A program made the position numbers and the translations under genes. A stretch of DNA of 46,913 nt, from positions 1-46,913 of the forward strand of contig NZ_LDUY01000014.1 in assembly GCF_001038455.1 (NCBI RefSeq). The letters run 5' to 3'. Within the stretch, counting starts at the first letter, position 1. Each line of letters starts with the position of its first letter. This document shows, in pieces, positions 1-8,142 of this stretch. The stretch comes from Fructobacillus sp. EFB-N1. GTDB lineage: Bacteria; Bacillota; Bacilli; Lactobacillales; Lactobacillaceae. The notes beneath the pieces were generated by a model. The model ran no database searches. It had not been told where the DNA came from and saw only the letters and a program-made list of their open reading frames with translations.

Positions 1-34
1 CAGACGCCACTAGAAGTTTTTCGGAGTTGTTCGA

Positions 35-2008
35 ATTAAACTTGTAATCTGCCAATTAAAGAACATTAGGAAATCCTATTTCCTCGGAAAGGAAGAATTT
101 CCGGTCTTAAAAGGCATCGATTTAAACTTCGACCTTGGCGACTTCGTTTCCATCCTGGGTGAATCAGGTGGTGGTAAGTCAACACTGATGAACATCATTG
201 GTGGGCTGGACCGTAACTTCTCTGGTGAAGTTTTAGTCAAGGGCAAGTTGCTCGACCACAAGCAAGAAAAGGAATTGGACCGTTACCGTCGAGAAACGAT
301 TGGCTACATTTACCAGTCCTATAACCTGGTTTCACACTTATCCGTCTTAGACAACGTCTTAGTTTCATTAGACATGACGACGCTAAACAAGAAGGAACGT
401 GAAGACCGCGCCAAGGAACTCTTGCAAAAAGTTGGCTTGGAAAAGCAAATCAAAAAGTATCCAAATCAGCTGTCTGGTGGACAGAAGCAACGAGTAGCCA
501 TCGCCCGTGCCTTGGCCTCTGACCCGAAGGTCATCATTGCCGATGAGCCAACCGGTGCCTTGGATGCCGAAAATACGCTCGAAGTATTGGAATTATTAAA
601 CGACATCGCCAAAGAAGGTCGTTTGGTTATTACCGTTACCCACTCACAGGCCGTTGCCGATGCCGGTACGCGAATTGTGCGTTTGGCTGATGGCCAAATC
701 GAGTCTGACGAGCGTCTCAAGCCAGCCTTTGAAACGGCCGATAAAGAAATGCTTGGTTCTCGTCCATTGCCTTTGATGGCTAGTATGCGAACAGCCGCTA
801 AACACTTTAAGTACAACATCAAGCACAATTCATTGATTATCTTGGGAACTGCCATTGGTTTGTTTGCCGTGGTCTTGTTCTCAGGACTTGGAAATGGAAT
901 TTCCGGCTATATTGGTGATCAGATTGCCAAGGTAGCCAACCCACAGTCAGTCACCGTTTCTCGTTATAGTAAAGAAACTGACGGCGAATCAAGCGCTGCC
1001 ACCCTTCTTGGTGGTGGCAGCACGGAAGCCTTTACTGCTGACCAAATTAAGCAAATCAAAGACACTTCCCACGTGTCAAAGGTTGAAAACTCTTATAACG
1101 CTTCCAATGTCAATACAACCTACAATGGCAAGTCAACAACCGTCACATCATTGACCAACTGGACCTCACAAAACACAACCGACTCAATCAAAGCCGGTCG
1201 CGTTCCGAAGACTAATGAAATCCTCTTAGATGAAACAACCGTGACAAAGCGTCTTGGCTTCAGTAACTACAAGGATGCCATCGGTAAGGAAGTCACTTTG
1301 ACTTACCAAGTCCAAAATGGACAATCCGCTACTCCCGTGACATTCACTGCTAAGATTTCTGGTGTGACAAAGGCTAACAGCCAAGGTATCCCGCAAGCTT
1401 CTACAAGCACACGGACAATCGAAGCAGCCATGGAAAAAGCCGGCTTATCAACTGCCCCAAGCACATTGAGCTTGAAGGTTGACGATATGGACAACGTCAA
1501 GGCAACCACGAAGAAGATTGACGACATCAAGGATGGTTCTTCTAACCGCCTTTACAAGACTTCTTCTGTTATGAGCATCATTGACCAAGCTCAGACTTAC
1601 GTCAACTTGGCAACTAACGTTTTGGCAACCATTGCAGGTATCTCATTGATTGTTTCAGCATTGATGATTATCGTCACGATGTACATGTCAGTTTCTGCCC
1701 GGACTAAGGAAATCGGAATTCTCCGTGCCATCGGTGAATCAAAGGGTGATATCCAATGGTTGTTCATTACTGAATCATTGATCACTGGTCTGATTTCAGC
1801 AGTCTTTGCTACTGGTTTGGCCTTCTTGGCTGAAGCTGGGGTCAACGCTGCCTTGAAGGGCACTGCTGATTACGCCTTCGTTCAAATTACTGTCGGCAAT
1901 GTGACGACAGCGTTCGTCTTAGCAATCTTGATTTCATTGTTGGCCGCTATGCTGCCAGCCCGTCAAGCTTCTAAGTTGAACCCAATCGATGCATTGTCAG
2001 CTGACTAA
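35..2008 (+). CDS. ABC transporter, fused ATPase and FtsX-type permease (MacB-like)
   Basis: Exporter-type ABC protein with the ATPase fused to its own permease. Walker A GESGGGKST is encoded at 158-184; LSGGQKQR and the Walker B segment VIIADEP follow, then a switch histidine in VTHSQ. A first membrane segment is encoded near 830-910, followed by a large extracytoplasmic region rich in Ser/Thr. The C-terminal FtsX domain has three membrane segments and ends in the typical ARQASKLNPIDAL motif. The family (MacB/LolD-FtsX) exports peptides or responds to cell-envelope antimicrobials; the substrate here cannot be read. The frame is open from 14 after a TAG at 11-13, but has no ATG, GTG or TTG before Walker A. 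ATT at 35, eight bases after GGAG (23-26), is the best visible start; a contig-edge artefact is an alternative. A terminator follows the stop. Confidence 0.85.
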   Translation: MKLVICQLKNIRKSYFLGKEEFPVLKGIDLNFDLGDFVSILGESGGGKSTLMNIIGGLDRNFSGEVLVKGKLLDHKQEKELDRYRRETIGYIYQSYNLVSHLSVLDNVLVSLDMTTLNKKEREDRAKELLQKVGLEKQIKKYPNQLSGGQKQRVAIARALASDPKVIIADEPTGALDAENTLEVLELLNDIAKEGRLVITVTHSQAVADAGTRIVRLADGQIESDERLKPAFETADKEMLGSRPLPLMASMRTAAKHFKYNIKHNSLIILGTAIGLFAVVLFSGLGNGISGYIGDQIAKVANPQSVTVSRYSKETDGESSAATLLGGGSTEAFTADQIKQIKDTSHVSKVENSYNASNVNTTYNGKSTTVTSLTNWTSQNTTDSIKAGRVPKTNEILLDETTVTKRLGFSNYKDAIGKEVTLTYQVQNGQSATPVTFTAKISGVTKANSQGIPQASTSTRTIEAAMEKAGLSTAPSTLSLKVDDMDNVKATTKKIDDIKDGSSNRLYKTSSVMSIIDQAQTYVNLATNVLATIAGISLIVSALMIIVTMYMSVSARTKEIGILRAIGESKGDIQWLFITESLITGLISAVFATGLAFLAEAGVNAALKGTADYAFVQITVGNVTTAFVLAILISLLAAMLPARQASKLNPIDALSAD

Positions 2009-2042
2009 GCTTTCATCATTGAATAGATAAATAAATAATATG

Positions 2043-2078
2043 AAACCTCAGAATTGAAACATAATTCTGGGGTTTTTG
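2043..2078 (+). terminator. Rho-independent terminator after the ABC transporter gene
   Basis: Arms 2043-2055 and 2063-2075 (AAACCTCAGAATT paired with AATTCTGGGGTTT, one G-U) enclose a 7-base loop and run into a T tract. It closes the ABC transporter transcript before the fic promoter. Confidence 0.85.
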
Positions 2079-2194
2079 TTATGGGCAAATTTGGGCTACA
2101 ACCCTAGACTAGTTTTATATTTTTTTATCGATTTTTCTTAATATGAATGACAAGTCAGCTAAATCATAATGACGGAATCTATTCGACCCATTAA

Positions 2195-2250
2195 TTGATT
2201 TTCGATGTCAAAAAGCATAAAATGACATCGAAAGGAGAAAGTGACATTGA
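2195..2250 (+). promoter_or_regulatory. fic promoter with overlapping inverted-repeat operator
   Basis: TTGATT (2195-2200), a 17-base spacer and TAAAAT (2218-2223) form a good sigma-A promoter. A perfect 9-bp inverted repeat overlies it: TCGATGTCA (2202-2210) in the spacer and TGACATCGA (2223-2231), which starts at the last base of the -10. A third near-copy, TGACATTGA (2242-2250), overlaps the start codon. The expected transcription start lies only about 10 bases before GTG. The layout is that of a repressor operator blocking RNA polymerase. The regulator is not identified; the winged-helix-like C terminus of the Fic protein itself is a candidate. Confidence 0.7.
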
Positions 2251-3296
2251 AAAATTTTGATTATCAAACACTCAATCACCTTGTTATTTCTCCAGAAATG
2301 ATTAACAAAATGAATCAGATTTTTGAATTACGTGGTAAACTCACTGGCTTAAACAAAGTAAAAACACCCATTTTAGATCGTTTAGTCGAAGTTGCAAAAA
2401 TTCAAAGTACAGATTCTTCTAATCGAATCGAAGGCATCTACACTAGTGATACCCGGCTGAAGCAATTAGTTGAAAAGAAAACCTCACCGCATAACCGAAG
2501 CGAGGCTGAGATTTCTGGGTACAGGGATGTTTTAGAACTTATCCATGAAAGTTACCCTTACATTCCGGTTTCTGGGAATACGATTTTAACCATACACAAA
2601 CGCTTACTTAGTTTTACAGAAAGTACTTGGGGCGGTCATTTCAAAGACATCAATAATCAAATCATCACGCAATACGCTGATGGTTCAACCAAAGTCAGGT
2701 TTACTCCGCCTGCAGCTCACATGACCCCCACACTGATTGAAGAGCTCTGTACTGACTACAATGAAGCACAACAACTAAATAAATTCCCCACGATTCTCCT
2801 TTGCGGTGCCTTTATTTTTGATTTTGTTTCGATTCACCCTTTTAGAGATGGCAATGGACGCATGTCGCGCTTATTAATGCTGTTAACCCTGTATCAGTCA
2901 CAATTTGATGTGGGCAAATATATCAGTATCGAAGCACTAATTGAAAAAACAAAGAATGATTACTACGAGTCTTTAGGAAATAGTTCTACAGGCTGGCATG
3001 AAAATACTAACGATTATGCGCCGTTTCTCAATTACTTTTTAAGCGTCGTACTGCAAGCATACCGTGAATTAAACGAGCGAATTACTCTTTCAGAACAAGA
3101 TAAAACGTCTGCAGAAGAGCTCATTCTACAAACATTGCAGGATCAATTAAAGCCCTTGTCAAAATCCGAACTGATTTCACTTATTCCGACGTACAGTAAA
3201 AAGACGATTGAAAGAGCCTTACTGGAATTGAGAGAAGCGAATAAAATTCAGATGACTGGTGCCGGACGTTCAACAAAATATATTCTAATGGGGTAA
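2241..3296 (+). CDS. Fic-domain protein AMPylator, class II, with C-terminal winged helix
   Basis: Fic proteins transfer AMP (sometimes other nucleotide parts) to a hydroxyl side chain of a target protein. The catalytic motif HPFRDGNGRMSR is at residues 199-210 with H199 as the general base. An N-terminal inhibitory helix motif SNRIEG is at 60-65 (S-x3-E-G, E64), which makes this a class II, self-inhibited enzyme of the Fic_N plus Fic layout. The last 70 or so residues resemble a winged helix (KSELISLIPTYSKKTIERALLEL). Its length of 351 is normal for the group. The GTG start follows AAAGGAG; TTG at 2247 is an alternative. No antitoxin gene is adjacent. The gene is monocistronic, flanked by terminators, and more AT-rich than the ribosomal genes next to it, which hints at acquisition. 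Confidence 0.92.
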   Translation: MTLKNFDYQTLNHLVISPEMINKMNQIFELRGKLTGLNKVKTPILDRLVEVAKIQSTDSSNRIEGIYTSDTRLKQLVEKKTSPHNRSEAEISGYRDVLELIHESYPYIPVSGNTILTIHKRLLSFTESTWGGHFKDINNQIITQYADGSTKVRFTPPAAHMTPTLIEELCTDYNEAQQLNKFPTILLCGAFIFDFVSIHPFRDGNGRMSRLLMLLTLYQSQFDVGKYISIEALIEKTKNDYYESLGNSSTGWHENTNDYAPFLNYFLSVVLQAYRELNERITLSEQDKTSAEELILQTLQDQLKPLSKSELISLIPTYSKKTIERALLELREANKIQMTGAGRSTKYILMG

Positions 3297-3348
3297 AAAT
3301 AATCGTCCAGCTTTTACCAACACCAGTTATTACTTTAAATGAACGACA

Positions 3349-3381
3349 AAAAAGCACCAACCGCAATCGGTTGGTGCTTTT
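3349..3381. terminator. Bidirectional terminator between fic and rpsI
   Basis: AAGCACCAACCG (3352-3363) pairs with CGGTTGGTGCTT (3368-3379), with A and T runs on both sides, so it can end both the convergent fic and rpsI transcripts. Confidence 0.85.
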
Positions 3382-3411
3382 CCATGTTCTCGTAAAACGA
3401 TAATGTAAAGA

Positions 3412-3807
3412 TTAACGCTTTGAGAATTGTGAAGCCTTACGGGCCTTCTTCAAACCTGGCTTCTTACGTTCCTTCATTCGAGCATCACGGGTCAAAAGAC
3501 CAGCTTGCTTCAATGCAGAACGGAAATCTGGGTCAACAGTGAGCAAGGCACGGGCGATACCGTGACGAGTGGCTCCAGCTTGACCAGAGAAACCACCACC
3601 ATTAACGTTAACCAAAACGTCATAGTTACCCAATGTATCTGTAGCGTTGAATGGTTGCAAAACAACTTCACGCAAGTTAGGGAAAGGAATGTAGTCTTCG
3701 ATTGACTTGCCATTCATAGTGATGGCACCGTTACCAGGAACCAAACGGACCCGAGCAACTGAGTTCTTACGACGACCAGTTCCGGCATATTGTACTGCTG
3801 CAGTCAT
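3412..3807 (-). CDS. rpsI: 30S ribosomal protein S9
   Basis: Complete 131-residue S9. The N terminus has the conserved [15 protein letters not shown] segment, and the C terminus ends in basic [12 protein letters not shown], the tail that reaches the P-site tRNA anticodon in the 30S subunit. Its start follows AAAGGAG. It is 18 bases downstream of rplM and co-transcribed with it, the usual L13-S9 pair. Confidence 0.97.
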   Translation of the reverse strand: MTAAVQYAGTGRRKNSVARVRLVPGNGAITMNGKSIEDYIPFPNLREVVLQPFNATDTLGNYDVLVNVNGGGFSGQAGATRHGIARALLTVDPDFRSALKQAGLLTRDARMKERKKPGLKKARKASQFSKR

Positions 3808-3825
3808 ATTATCGGCACTCCTTTC

Positions 3826-4269
3826 TTAGACCAACTTGTTGATGTCAAGTACTTCAGGCTTCTGAGCAGCATGGTTGTGGTCTGCTCCAGCGTATACGTG
3901 CAAGTTCAAGCCTTGCTTACGTCCCAAAGATGTCTTAGGCAACATACCCTTGATTGACAATTCCAACAACTTTTCTGGATCATATTGACGGTAGTTACCG
4001 GCAGTACGTTCCTTCAATCCACCTGGGTGGTTTGAGTGATGGTAGTAAATCTTGTCAGTTACCTTCTTACCAGTCAACTTTACTTCACCAGCATTGATGA
4101 TGATGACATTGTCACCCATATCAACGTTAGGTGTGAAAGTTGGCTTGTTCTTACCGCGCAAAATAGAAGCAACTACTGTTGACAAACGTCCCAAAACGAC
4201 GTCCTTGGCATCAATAATGTACCACTTCTTTTCGATTTCGCTAGGCTTTGCTAAAAATGTTGTACGCAT
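3826..4269 (-). CDS. rplM: 50S ribosomal protein L13
   Basis: Complete 147-residue L13, an early assembly protein of the large subunit. The N-terminal [30 protein letters not shown] and the HPGG segment are characteristic. The ATG follows AAAGGAG. It leads an rplM-rpsI operon with its own consensus promoter and a structured leader, although in many Bacilli these genes are read through from the ecf-truA genes. Confidence 0.97.
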   Translation of the reverse strand: MRTTFLAKPSEIEKKWYIIDAKDVVLGRLSTVVASILRGKNKPTFTPNVDMGDNVIIINAGEVKLTGKKVTDKIYYHHSNHPGGLKERTAGNYRQYDPEKLLELSIKGMLPKTSLGRKQGLNLHVYAGADHNHAAQKPEVLDINKLV

Positions 4270-4280
4270 GGCGCGCTCCT

Positions 4281-4370
4281 TTGATTAGTTGTTTACATGT
4301 CAGGTCGTTCCTTACCTAACTTTTACAATAAGTTTCCGGGGCTTATCGTGAGGTAAACAATACCAACAAC
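4281..4370 (-). ncRNA. Candidate L13-type ribosomal protein leader
   Basis: The rplM 5' untranslated region can close on itself through TTGTTTAC (RNA strand, from 4360-4353) and GTAAACAA (4296-4289), with an internal stem formed by CTTAT and ATAAG copies at 4341-4345 and 4328-4332. Known L13 leaders in Firmicutes bind L13 and regulate this operon. The match to that family is by position and shape only; no covariance model was run. Confidence 0.5.
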
Positions 4371-4371
4371 T

Positions 4372-4400
4372 ATTATATCCATTAAGGCCGGCACTGTCAA
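4372..4400 (-). promoter_or_regulatory. rplM promoter, consensus sigma-A
   Basis: On the minus strand TTGACA (4400-4395) and TATAAT (4377-4372) are separated by exactly 17 bases. Both hexamers are perfect consensus, consistent with the strong expression expected for rplM-rpsI. The transcript would begin just before the candidate L13 leader. Confidence 0.85.
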
Positions 4401-4525
4401 TTATTTTCCCGATTTTCTTGCTGGTTTTCCATCAAAAAAATCAGTTTTATTCAAGCCCATTTTCTTCAGCAAAGAGCCCAAAGAATTCTAATTTTCAACA
4501 TTATGTTACAAAGTATTTAATTTAA

Positions 4526-4556
4526 TGTGACAAATAAGTCACAGTCGTGTTATAGT
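4526..4556 (+). promoter_or_regulatory. Promoter with CRP-like palindrome before small exported protein
   Basis: TGTGAC (4526-4531), six bases, GTCACA (4538-4543): an exact TGTGA-N6-TCACA palindrome, the consensus form of CRP/FNR-family sites. It covers the -35 position (GTGACA at 4527-4532), 18 bases from a -10 TATAGT at 4551-4556. A site there suggests repression, or FNR-type control by a LAB Crp/FNR homologue. The regulator is not in the window. Confidence 0.5.
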
Positions 4557-4577
4557 ACCTTTAAAGGAGGAATCCGT

Positions 4578-4811
4578 ATGCTACATCTTAGAGATATATG
4601 GAAAACAAAACCCTTCTGGATTTTTATCGTCTTAATGAGCTTAATCGTCCTTGGTGGTAACACCGCCATTGCTTCAGTTGGGCCTAGCCCCTTACAGCAG
4701 CAACAGCAAGCCCCCACCAAGGTCGCTCAACCAAGCACACCGATTACAAATACCAATGCTAAACACATCCTGATGAAGCAGGTAGATATCGCAAAAAAAC
4801 ATGCTGAGTAA
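4578..4811 (+). CDS. Small exported or membrane-anchored protein of unknown function
   Basis: A 77-residue protein starting at the ATG placed eight bases after AAAGGAGG, a near-perfect ribosome binding site; an upstream in-frame GTG at 4527 lies inside the operator and is unlikely. Residues 1-12 are basic (RDIWKTK), 13-33 form a hydrophobic segment ending AIASVG that could be a signal peptide, and the mature part is a Gln-rich then Pro/Thr-rich linker followed by a charged tail. The same frame continues without a stop for 51 codons after TAA (to TAG at 4965-4967), so it may be the front of a longer, truncated protein. I do not recognise the family. Neighbours: a dedicated promoter upstream and a bidirectional terminator downstream. 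Confidence 0.6.
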   Translation: MLHLRDIWKTKPFWIFIVLMSLIVLGGNTAIASVGPSPLQQQQQAPTKVAQPSTPITNTNAKHILMKQVDIAKKHAE

Positions 4812-5020
4812 TGTGGGTGTGCATTGGTTTACTTCTGCTATCGACAAAATCCGGATTCAATAATCGAGAACACTGGCTACCCGAACGCTGCCCAGTTTGC
4901 TAACAAAGACAAATTGGAGTCCCATACTCTTCTCCCCGTCATCTCCTTTAGTAAACCGTCGGCCTAGCCACGACCCTACTTCTCCTCAATAAACTTTTCA
5001 GTTCACTGGCAGCACTGATA
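4812..5020. other. Intergenic stretch with possible decayed coding remnant
   Basis: Between the small exported protein and the terminator. The only structure seen is the in-frame open stretch 4812-4967 noted with that protein. No other gene, repeat or RNA was recognised here. Confidence 0.35.
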
Positions 5021-5062
5021 AAAAAGGAGCCCCAACCGTGATTCATCGGTTGGGGCTTTTTG
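5021..5062. terminator. Bidirectional terminator
   Basis: AGCCCCAACCG (5028-5038) pairs with CGGTTGGGGCT (5047-5057); A run before and T run after. It serves the small exported protein gene on the plus strand and the convergent minus-strand gene ending at 5157. The CCAACCG/CGGTTGG core resembles the terminator at 3349-3381. Confidence 0.85.
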
Positions 5063-5156
5063 TTGTTTGAATTTAAAGGTAAAAAAATTACGATTAATCG
5101 CCTGGCCTTCGCTACTAACACCGTTACTGCTTGGCTGTAGGCTATCGACCCGTTAA

Positions 5157-5564
5157 TTAAGCAAAAGCTACTACTTCAGTACCGGCATAGGCGGCTAAAC
5201 GAGCAGACTTAAAGGTTAATTCCAACAACACTTCTTCTTCAGGGTGTGGGTGGTTCTTCAAGAAAACAGGGTTGGTAAAGTAAGATTGCACATCCTGCCA
5301 AGTTTTCTTGGAACGCACCATGGTCACTTGGTTGGATTCGATTCGGGCACCGTTTTCATTCAAAGGCGTCATGATAGCCACCTTGGCGTTCTGGTCCAAA
5401 TCGGCAATCTTCGCCGTATCTGGTTGTGAAACCAGGTACCAAACATTGGGGCGGTCCGGATCAGCCGCAAAGCCCATAATCCGCAGGCTTGGTTGATCAT
5501 CCTTGGCCGTTGCCACAAAAATCAATCCTCGAGCAGCCTGAATATATTCTTCAAATAATGTCAT
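5157..5564 (-). CDS. Pyridoxamine 5'-phosphate oxidase-like (split-barrel flavin) protein
   Basis: A 135-residue single-domain protein of the PNPOx-like FMN-binding split barrel superfamily, seen from the N-terminal RGLIFVATAKDDQPSLRIMGFAADPDRPNVWYLVSQPDTAKIADLDQ pattern (split here as motifs SLRIMGF, VWYLVS and TAKIADL) and a C-terminal region ending FKSARLAAYAG. Members are small flavin or F420-type oxidoreductases or general stress proteins; substrate unknown. The ATG follows GGAGGT. It lies 84 bases downstream of truA and ends at the shared terminator; it may be read from the ecf-truA transcript. Confidence 0.75.
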   Translation of the reverse strand: MTLFEEYIQAARGLIFVATAKDDQPSLRIMGFAADPDRPNVWYLVSQPDTAKIADLDQNAKVAIMTPLNENGARIESNQVTMVRSKKTWQDVQSYFTNPVFLKNHPHPEEEVLLELTFKSARLAAYAGTEVVAFA

Positions 5565-5648
5565 GTTAACCTCCGTGTGTCGACTACCATCACTTAATCA
5601 GCCAGCAAAAGTGCAAGCTGATTTTTTAAAGCGAAAAATTATCCTAAC

Positions 5649-6422
5649 TCACAAACTATTATACACTACTTCATCCAAATATAAACCGGCTGCGGGCGCC
5701 GTGTAGCGCGCCTGCTCACGGTCCTTGGCAGCAATCAAAGCAGGAATGGCATCAACAGCCCGCCGGCCCGTGCCGATTTCCAGCAAAACGCCAACCATAA
5801 TGCGAATCTGGTTATACAAGAAGGCGTTCCCCTCAAAGGTAAAGACCAGTTCGTGTTCGTCTTCTTTGACCTCGATTTCGGCCTTCGTGATGGTCCGGAC
5901 GGTTGTCGCCGTCTGGTTTCCAGAGGCAGCAAAGGTGGCAAAGTCGTGTTCGCCAATCAAATCAGGCAGAGCCTGCTCAATCCGTTTCGGGTCCAAATGC
6001 CAGTGGAAGTGGCCGGTATAGCGGCGCTTAAAGGGATCGACATAGTCTTGGGTCGAAACCCGGTAGTAGTAACGCTTCTGGTGGGAAGCAAAACGGGCAT
6101 GAAAGTCGTCTGAGACCTGGTCCACCTGCTTAATCAAAATGTCCCTGGGCAAAATGGTGTTTAGCCCCTTGCGGACGCCCTCACCCGGAATATTAAAAGG
6201 CAGGTCGAAGTGAACGACCTGACCATTGGCGTGAACGCCCGTATCAGTCCGTGAGGCCCCGACAACCTTAATTCGTTCAGCAGGATTCTTGCCCATCTGG
6301 TTGACGGCCTTGATTAATTCTCCCTGAACAGTACGGTGGCGTTCCACCCCATTTTTACTTTGTACTTGAAAGCCTAAAAAATCAGACCCGTCGTAAGCGA
6401 CAATCGCACGATAACGCGGCAT
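5649..6422 (-). CDS. truA: tRNA pseudouridine synthase A (38-40)
   Basis: Isomerises uridine to pseudouridine at positions 38-40 in the anticodon arm of many tRNAs. The catalytic aspartate is D60 in GASRTDTGVHA. Also visible are the start YRAIVAYDGSDFLGFQ and the conserved RIMVGVLLEIGTGR near the C terminus. Length 257 is usual. The start follows GGGAG. It comes 27 bases after ecfT, the classical ecfA1-ecfA2-ecfT-truA order of Firmicutes. Confidence 0.96.
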   Translation of the reverse strand: MPRYRAIVAYDGSDFLGFQVQSKNGVERHRTVQGELIKAVNQMGKNPAERIKVVGASRTDTGVHANGQVVHFDLPFNIPGEGVRKGLNTILPRDILIKQVDQVSDDFHARFASHQKRYYYRVSTQDYVDPFKRRYTGHFHWHLDPKRIEQALPDLIGEHDFATFAASGNQTATTVRTITKAEIEVKEDEHELVFTFEGNAFLYNQIRIMVGVLLEIGTGRRAVDAIPALIAAKDREQARYTAPAAGLYLDEVVYNSL

Positions 6423-6449
6423 CGGCGGCTCCCTTCTTGCTAGTGTTGT

Positions 6450-7250
6450 TTAATTGATCCATAGTAATCCGATAAAAAGAAGGACAAACAATCCAGTGCC
6501 CAAAGCAGCCACTAAGTCTTGCTTGCTAAAGGATAAGACCCGGTACCGTGTCCGATTATCCGCAGATTCAAAACCGCGAACTTCCATGGCATTGGCTAAG
6601 TCTAACGCCCGTTGCAAGGCCCCGATAAAGAGCGGAATCAACAGGGGTAAAACGGCCTTCGACCGCTTGATGAGTGACCCGGTGGACAGTGACATCCCCC
6701 GCGACTTTTGCGCCTTCATCACCTTATCCGTTTCCAGCATCAGCAATGGCACAAAACGCAAAGCAATCGAGAGCATCAGTGCCAGTTCCGCAACTGGTAC
6801 CTTAATCGCCTTCAGGGGCTTTAAGAGCGACTCGATGGCACTAGCAATAGCCGTTGGCGGCGTCGTCAGCGTTAGCGCCGTTGACATCAGGACGATCAGG
6901 ACAAAGCGCAAAACTACATAGAGGGCGTTAATCAAGCCCGGCAACGTAATTTTTAAGAACTGCCAATGGAACAAGACGGGCGTGCCACCAGTAAAGAAGA
7001 GCTGTAGGCAGACGGTAAAGATGATAAGCCACATCACGGGTTTAATCCCCCGCCAGTAAAGTTCCAGGCTTTGTCCCGTTAAGACCAACGTTAGGGCCAA
7101 AAACAAGGTGGCAAGGGCGTAGGCCGGCCAGGTATTGGCAAAAATTAAGAGAAAGACATAGACTACCGTGACCAAAATTTTGGTTCTAGGATCAACCCGG
7201 TAAAGCCAAGCCTTGCCAGGAATAAATTGACCAATCACGAGGTTATTCAT
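6450..7250 (-). CDS. ecfT: Energy-coupling factor transporter transmembrane protein EcfT
   Basis: Membrane scaffold of the ECF vitamin and micronutrient importer, coupling the two ATPases to interchangeable substrate-binding S components. It has about five to six hydrophobic segments and two coupling-helix motifs of the x-R-G type: SRG in QKSRGMSLS and VRG in MEVRGFES. I take the ATG at 7250 (protein starts [12 protein letters not shown]) because GGGAGG lies eight bases before it; an in-frame GTG at 7259 is less likely. It overlaps the end of ecfA2 by 8 bases. 266 residues. Confidence 0.95.
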   Translation of the reverse strand: MNNLVIGQFIPGKAWLYRVDPRTKILVTVVYVFLLIFANTWPAYALATLFLALTLVLTGQSLELYWRGIKPVMWLIIFTVCLQLFFTGGTPVLFHWQFLKITLPGLINALYVVLRFVLIVLMSTALTLTTPPTAIASAIESLLKPLKAIKVPVAELALMLSIALRFVPLLMLETDKVMKAQKSRGMSLSTGSLIKRSKAVLPLLIPLFIGALQRALDLANAMEVRGFESADNRTRYRVLSFSKQDLVAALGTGLFVLLFIGLLWIN

Positions 7251-8142
7251 CTCGGTCACCTCCCGTCAAAGAATTTGGCATGGTCACCCGGTCCCAATCG
7301 ACCTGGCACTTAATTTGCTCGGCCAAGTCCGTCACTGATTTTGGCAAATGGTCAAAATGATAACCATGGTCTTCGAGGTCCTTGGCGAAAGCCACTGGCT
7401 CCGGCAAGTCCAAGGCGTGGTCCAAGAACCATTGTCGGTCACGCAAAAAAAGCTGGTCGGGGGCTTCGATGGCCGCCACGCGACCGTCTTGCATCACGAC
7501 CACTTGGTCTGCGAGCGCTAGCACCTGGTCCATCTGGTGAGAAATCAGGACCACCGTCTTCTGGGCGGCCTTTAACTCCTGGAGCAAGTCCAAAAGTTCC
7601 TCTTGGCCCTTGGGGTCGAGACCGGCAGCTGGCTCATCAAAAACCATGGCCTGCGGGTCCATTGCTAAAACACCTGCCAGCGCCACCCGGCGCATCTGTC
7701 CACCCGAAAGGTCAAAGGGCGAGTGCTGCCAAAATTCTTCCTTCATGCCGACCTGGATTAATGCTTCTTTCGCGAGGGCTTCCGCTTCCTCGTCATTCTT
7801 GCCAAAGTTTTTGGGGCCGTACATGACATCCTCTAAAACTGTGCTGGCGAAAAGCTGATTTTCCGGAAATTGGAAAACCATCCCCACTTGCGCGCGGACC
7901 GGTCCCAACGCCTTTTCCTTGGTCTTGCTGGTGACAACTTGGTCGCCAACCACGACTTGTCCACCACTTGGCAACAAGAGCGCATTCAGGTGTTGAACCA
8001 AGGTTGACTTGCCCGACCCAGTTTGGCCAACAATGGCTGTAATCTGACCGGCTTCAACCGTTAAATTGATATCGTCGAGAATCTGTTTGGCATTTTTCCC
8101 GGCGCCATAGTGAAAGCTTAATCCTTCAATGTTGATAGCCAT
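7243..8142 (-). CDS. ecfA2: Energy-coupling factor transporter ATPase EcfA2
   Basis: One of two ATPases of the ECF module. Walker [10 protein letters not shown] at residues 39-47, Q-loop FQFPENQ near 90-96, signature LSGGQMRR at 145-152, Walker B AMVFDEP at 165-171, switch His in LISHQMDQ. The C-terminal extension of roughly 80 residues is typical of EcfA proteins and contacts the partner. 299 residues. Overlaps ecfA1 by 25 bases, so translation is probably coupled. Confidence 0.96.
   Translation of the reverse strand: MAINIEGLSFHYGAGKNAKQILDDINLTVEAGQITAIVGQTGSGKSTLVQHLNALLLPSGGQVVVGDQVVTSKTKEKALGPVRAQVGMVFQFPENQLFASTVLEDVMYGPKNFGKNDEEAEALAKEALIQVGMKEEFWQHSPFDLSGGQMRRVALAGVLAMDPQAMVFDEPAAGLDPKGQEELLDLLQELKAAQKTVVLISHQMDQVLALADQVVVMQDGRVAAIEAPDQLFLRDRQWFLDHALDLPEPVAFAKDLEDHGYHFDHLPKSVTDLAEQIKCQVDWDRVTMPNSLTGGDRDE

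Noticed and set aside
6454-6921. Plus-strand open frame of 155 codons opposite ecfT
   Set aside because: Antisense shadow of the conserved membrane protein gene.
7341-7826. Plus-strand open frame of 161 codons opposite ecfA2
   Set aside because: Pro/Arg-rich antisense shadow of ecfA2; no start signals.
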